From: Acidobacteriota bacterium
Lineage (GTDB): Bacteria > Acidobacteriota > Terriglobia > Terriglobales > Acidobacteriaceae
Assembly (NCBI GenBank): GCA_021851625.1
Contig: JAJZCX010000079.1
Location: 1-7,017 of the forward strand
Length of the DNA: 7,017 bases
Reading direction: 5' to 3'
Below the pieces are notes generated by a model that was not told the origin of the DNA, made no database searches, and saw only the letters and a list, made by a program, of their open reading frames with translations. Each line of letters opens with the position of its first letter. Positions within the stretch are counted from its first letter, which is position 1. Below are positions 6,423 to 7,017 of the stretch, piece by piece. Made by a program: the position numbers and the translations under genes.

Positions 6423-7017
6423 CTAGGGATGCACAGCGGCTGTGCGCAAGAAATCAAAACTGCCCGACGGTGCGGGCGTAATGCCGGCGAGTCTGCGGTT
6501 GTAGATAACCTCAGAATTTGTATACCAAAGCGGCAGCACCGGCAGATCGCGCGCCACGATCGACTGCACCTGCGCATAGGCCAAGCGGCGTTGGGCGGCA
6601 TCTGTACTTTCCGCAGCTTGTTGCAACAGCGCATCGACTTCCGGGTTGGAATAATCTCCACGATTGGCCCCATGCGGCGGCTCACTCGCCGTGGCCAGTG
6701 CGTAGCGAAAAATATCCGGGTCCTCGTTGCCACCAATCCAGCGCAAACTGTACAAGCCAAATCTTCCCTGTGAAATGTCCGCATAAAATGTAGCGAACTC
6801 GTAACTCTGAATGTCGAGTGCAATGCCCACCTGTCGCAGTTCCTGTTGCAAGACCATCGAAAGCAGCCGCGCCGTTTCGTCGGTGGAAGTCTTCATTTGC
6901 AGATGGAAACGAATCCCATCCGCTCCAGCGGTGAAACCAGCTTGCTCCAGCAACATCCGCGCACGCGCTGGATCGTACACAATGGGATCGCCGTTCGCTG
7001 CGTAAGCCCAATGCGCC
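6423..7017 (-). CDS. ABC transporter solute-binding protein, family 5 (SBP_bac_5), C-terminal part
   Basis: This is the C-terminal 197 residues of an extracytoplasmic binding protein that would deliver peptides, nickel, or in some members oligosaccharides to an ABC permease. The 5' part, signal peptide and start lie beyond the right edge. Visible family features, in reading order, are AHWAYAANG at the edge, YDPARARMLLEQAGF, then LQQELRQVGIALDIQSYEF, the region GLYSLRWIGGNEDPD, NRGDYSNPEVDALLQQA, and the near-terminal LPVLPLWYTNSEVIYNRRLAG typical of DppA/OppA-like proteins. The GTG at 6980 is not a start: it is an internal valine in PIVYDPARA and the frame remains open to the edge. It is convergent with araB, stop to stop, with six bases between, so it belongs to a different transcription unit and is not clearly part of the arabinose pathway. 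The ligand cannot be inferred from this fragment. Confidence 0.9.
   Translation of the reverse strand, partial: AHWAYAANGDPIVYDPARARMLLEQAGFTAGADGIRFHLQMKTSTDETARLLSMVLQQELRQVGIALDIQSYEFATFYADISQGRFGLYSLRWIGGNEDPDIFRYALATASEPPHGANRGDYSNPEVDALLQQAAESTDAAQRRLAYAQVQSIVARDLPVLPLWYTNSEVIYNRRLAGITPAPSGSFDFLRTAAVHP
6431..6445. terminator. Small hairpin at the convergent gene junction, possible bidirectional terminator
   Basis: GCACAG-CGG-CTGTGC is a perfect 6-base stem with a 3-base loop. It begins 14 bases after the araB stop, inside the last codons of the solute-binding protein gene. Neither strand has a T tract directly after it, so it is not a classical intrinsic terminator. Position and symmetry make it the best candidate for ending or stabilising transcripts from both sides. 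A second 5-base stem (GCCCG 6462-6466 with CGGGC 6473-6477) follows on the + strand. Confidence 0.3.

Noticed and set aside
6682..7011. Alternative - strand frame at the right edge (109 residues)
   Set aside because: It overlaps the solute-binding protein fragment in another frame and shows none of the family motifs that the other frame has.
1..7017. Mobile elements, CRISPR arrays, tRNA/rRNA genes, phage or defence genes
   Set aside because: I saw no transposase, terminal repeats, regularly spaced repeats, tRNA-like cloverleaf or defence-type domain. The region is densely filled by metabolic genes of similar composition.

Overview
The window is GC-rich, almost gap-free bacterial chromosome. 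It holds five same-direction genes on the + strand and, facing them at the right edge, the 3' part of a sixth gene on the - strand. The overall look (a fused Nnr next to tsaE, a secreted GH51 arabinofuranosidase with an N-terminal jelly-roll module, and a ribulokinase with an FGTLSVR phosphate loop) fits a soil-type, plant-polysaccharide-degrading Gram-negative. My best guess is Acidobacteriota (Terriglobia/Acidobacteriaceae-like), made from protein style alone and held with low to moderate confidence.

Left part (1-2131), housekeeping pair. The first gene is a bifunctional NAD(P)H-hydrate epimerase/ADP-dependent dehydratase (nnr) whose probable ATG begins one base before the window. It overlaps tsaE, the ATPase of the tRNA t6A37 threonylcarbamoylation machinery, by 4 or 25 bases depending on the tsaE start.

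Middle part (2156-6416), arabinose module. Only 24 bases after tsaE comes a secreted GH51 alpha-L-arabinofuranosidase with a strong ribosome binding site. It is followed by L-ribulose-5-phosphate 4-epimerase (araD, re-started here at 4120) and, with an ATGA overlap, by ribulokinase (araB). The glycosidase would release L-arabinose outside the cytoplasm. AraB would phosphorylate L-ribulose and AraD would convert the product to D-xylulose 5-phosphate. The isomerase araA and a sugar transporter are not in the window.

Right part (6423-7017) is the C-terminal third or so of a family 5 (peptide/nickel/oligosaccharide-type) ABC transporter solute-binding protein. It is read leftwards and ends only 6 bases from araB. 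Small perfect hairpins lie at this convergent junction.

I found no mobile element, CRISPR, RNA gene or clearly new system. The items most worth a second look are the fusion of a housekeeping pair and an arabinose operon into one tightly packed transcription unit, an unusual insertion with an internal 18-base duplication in TsaE, and an inverted repeat upstream of the arabinose genes. There is no stretch over 300 bases without a gene.
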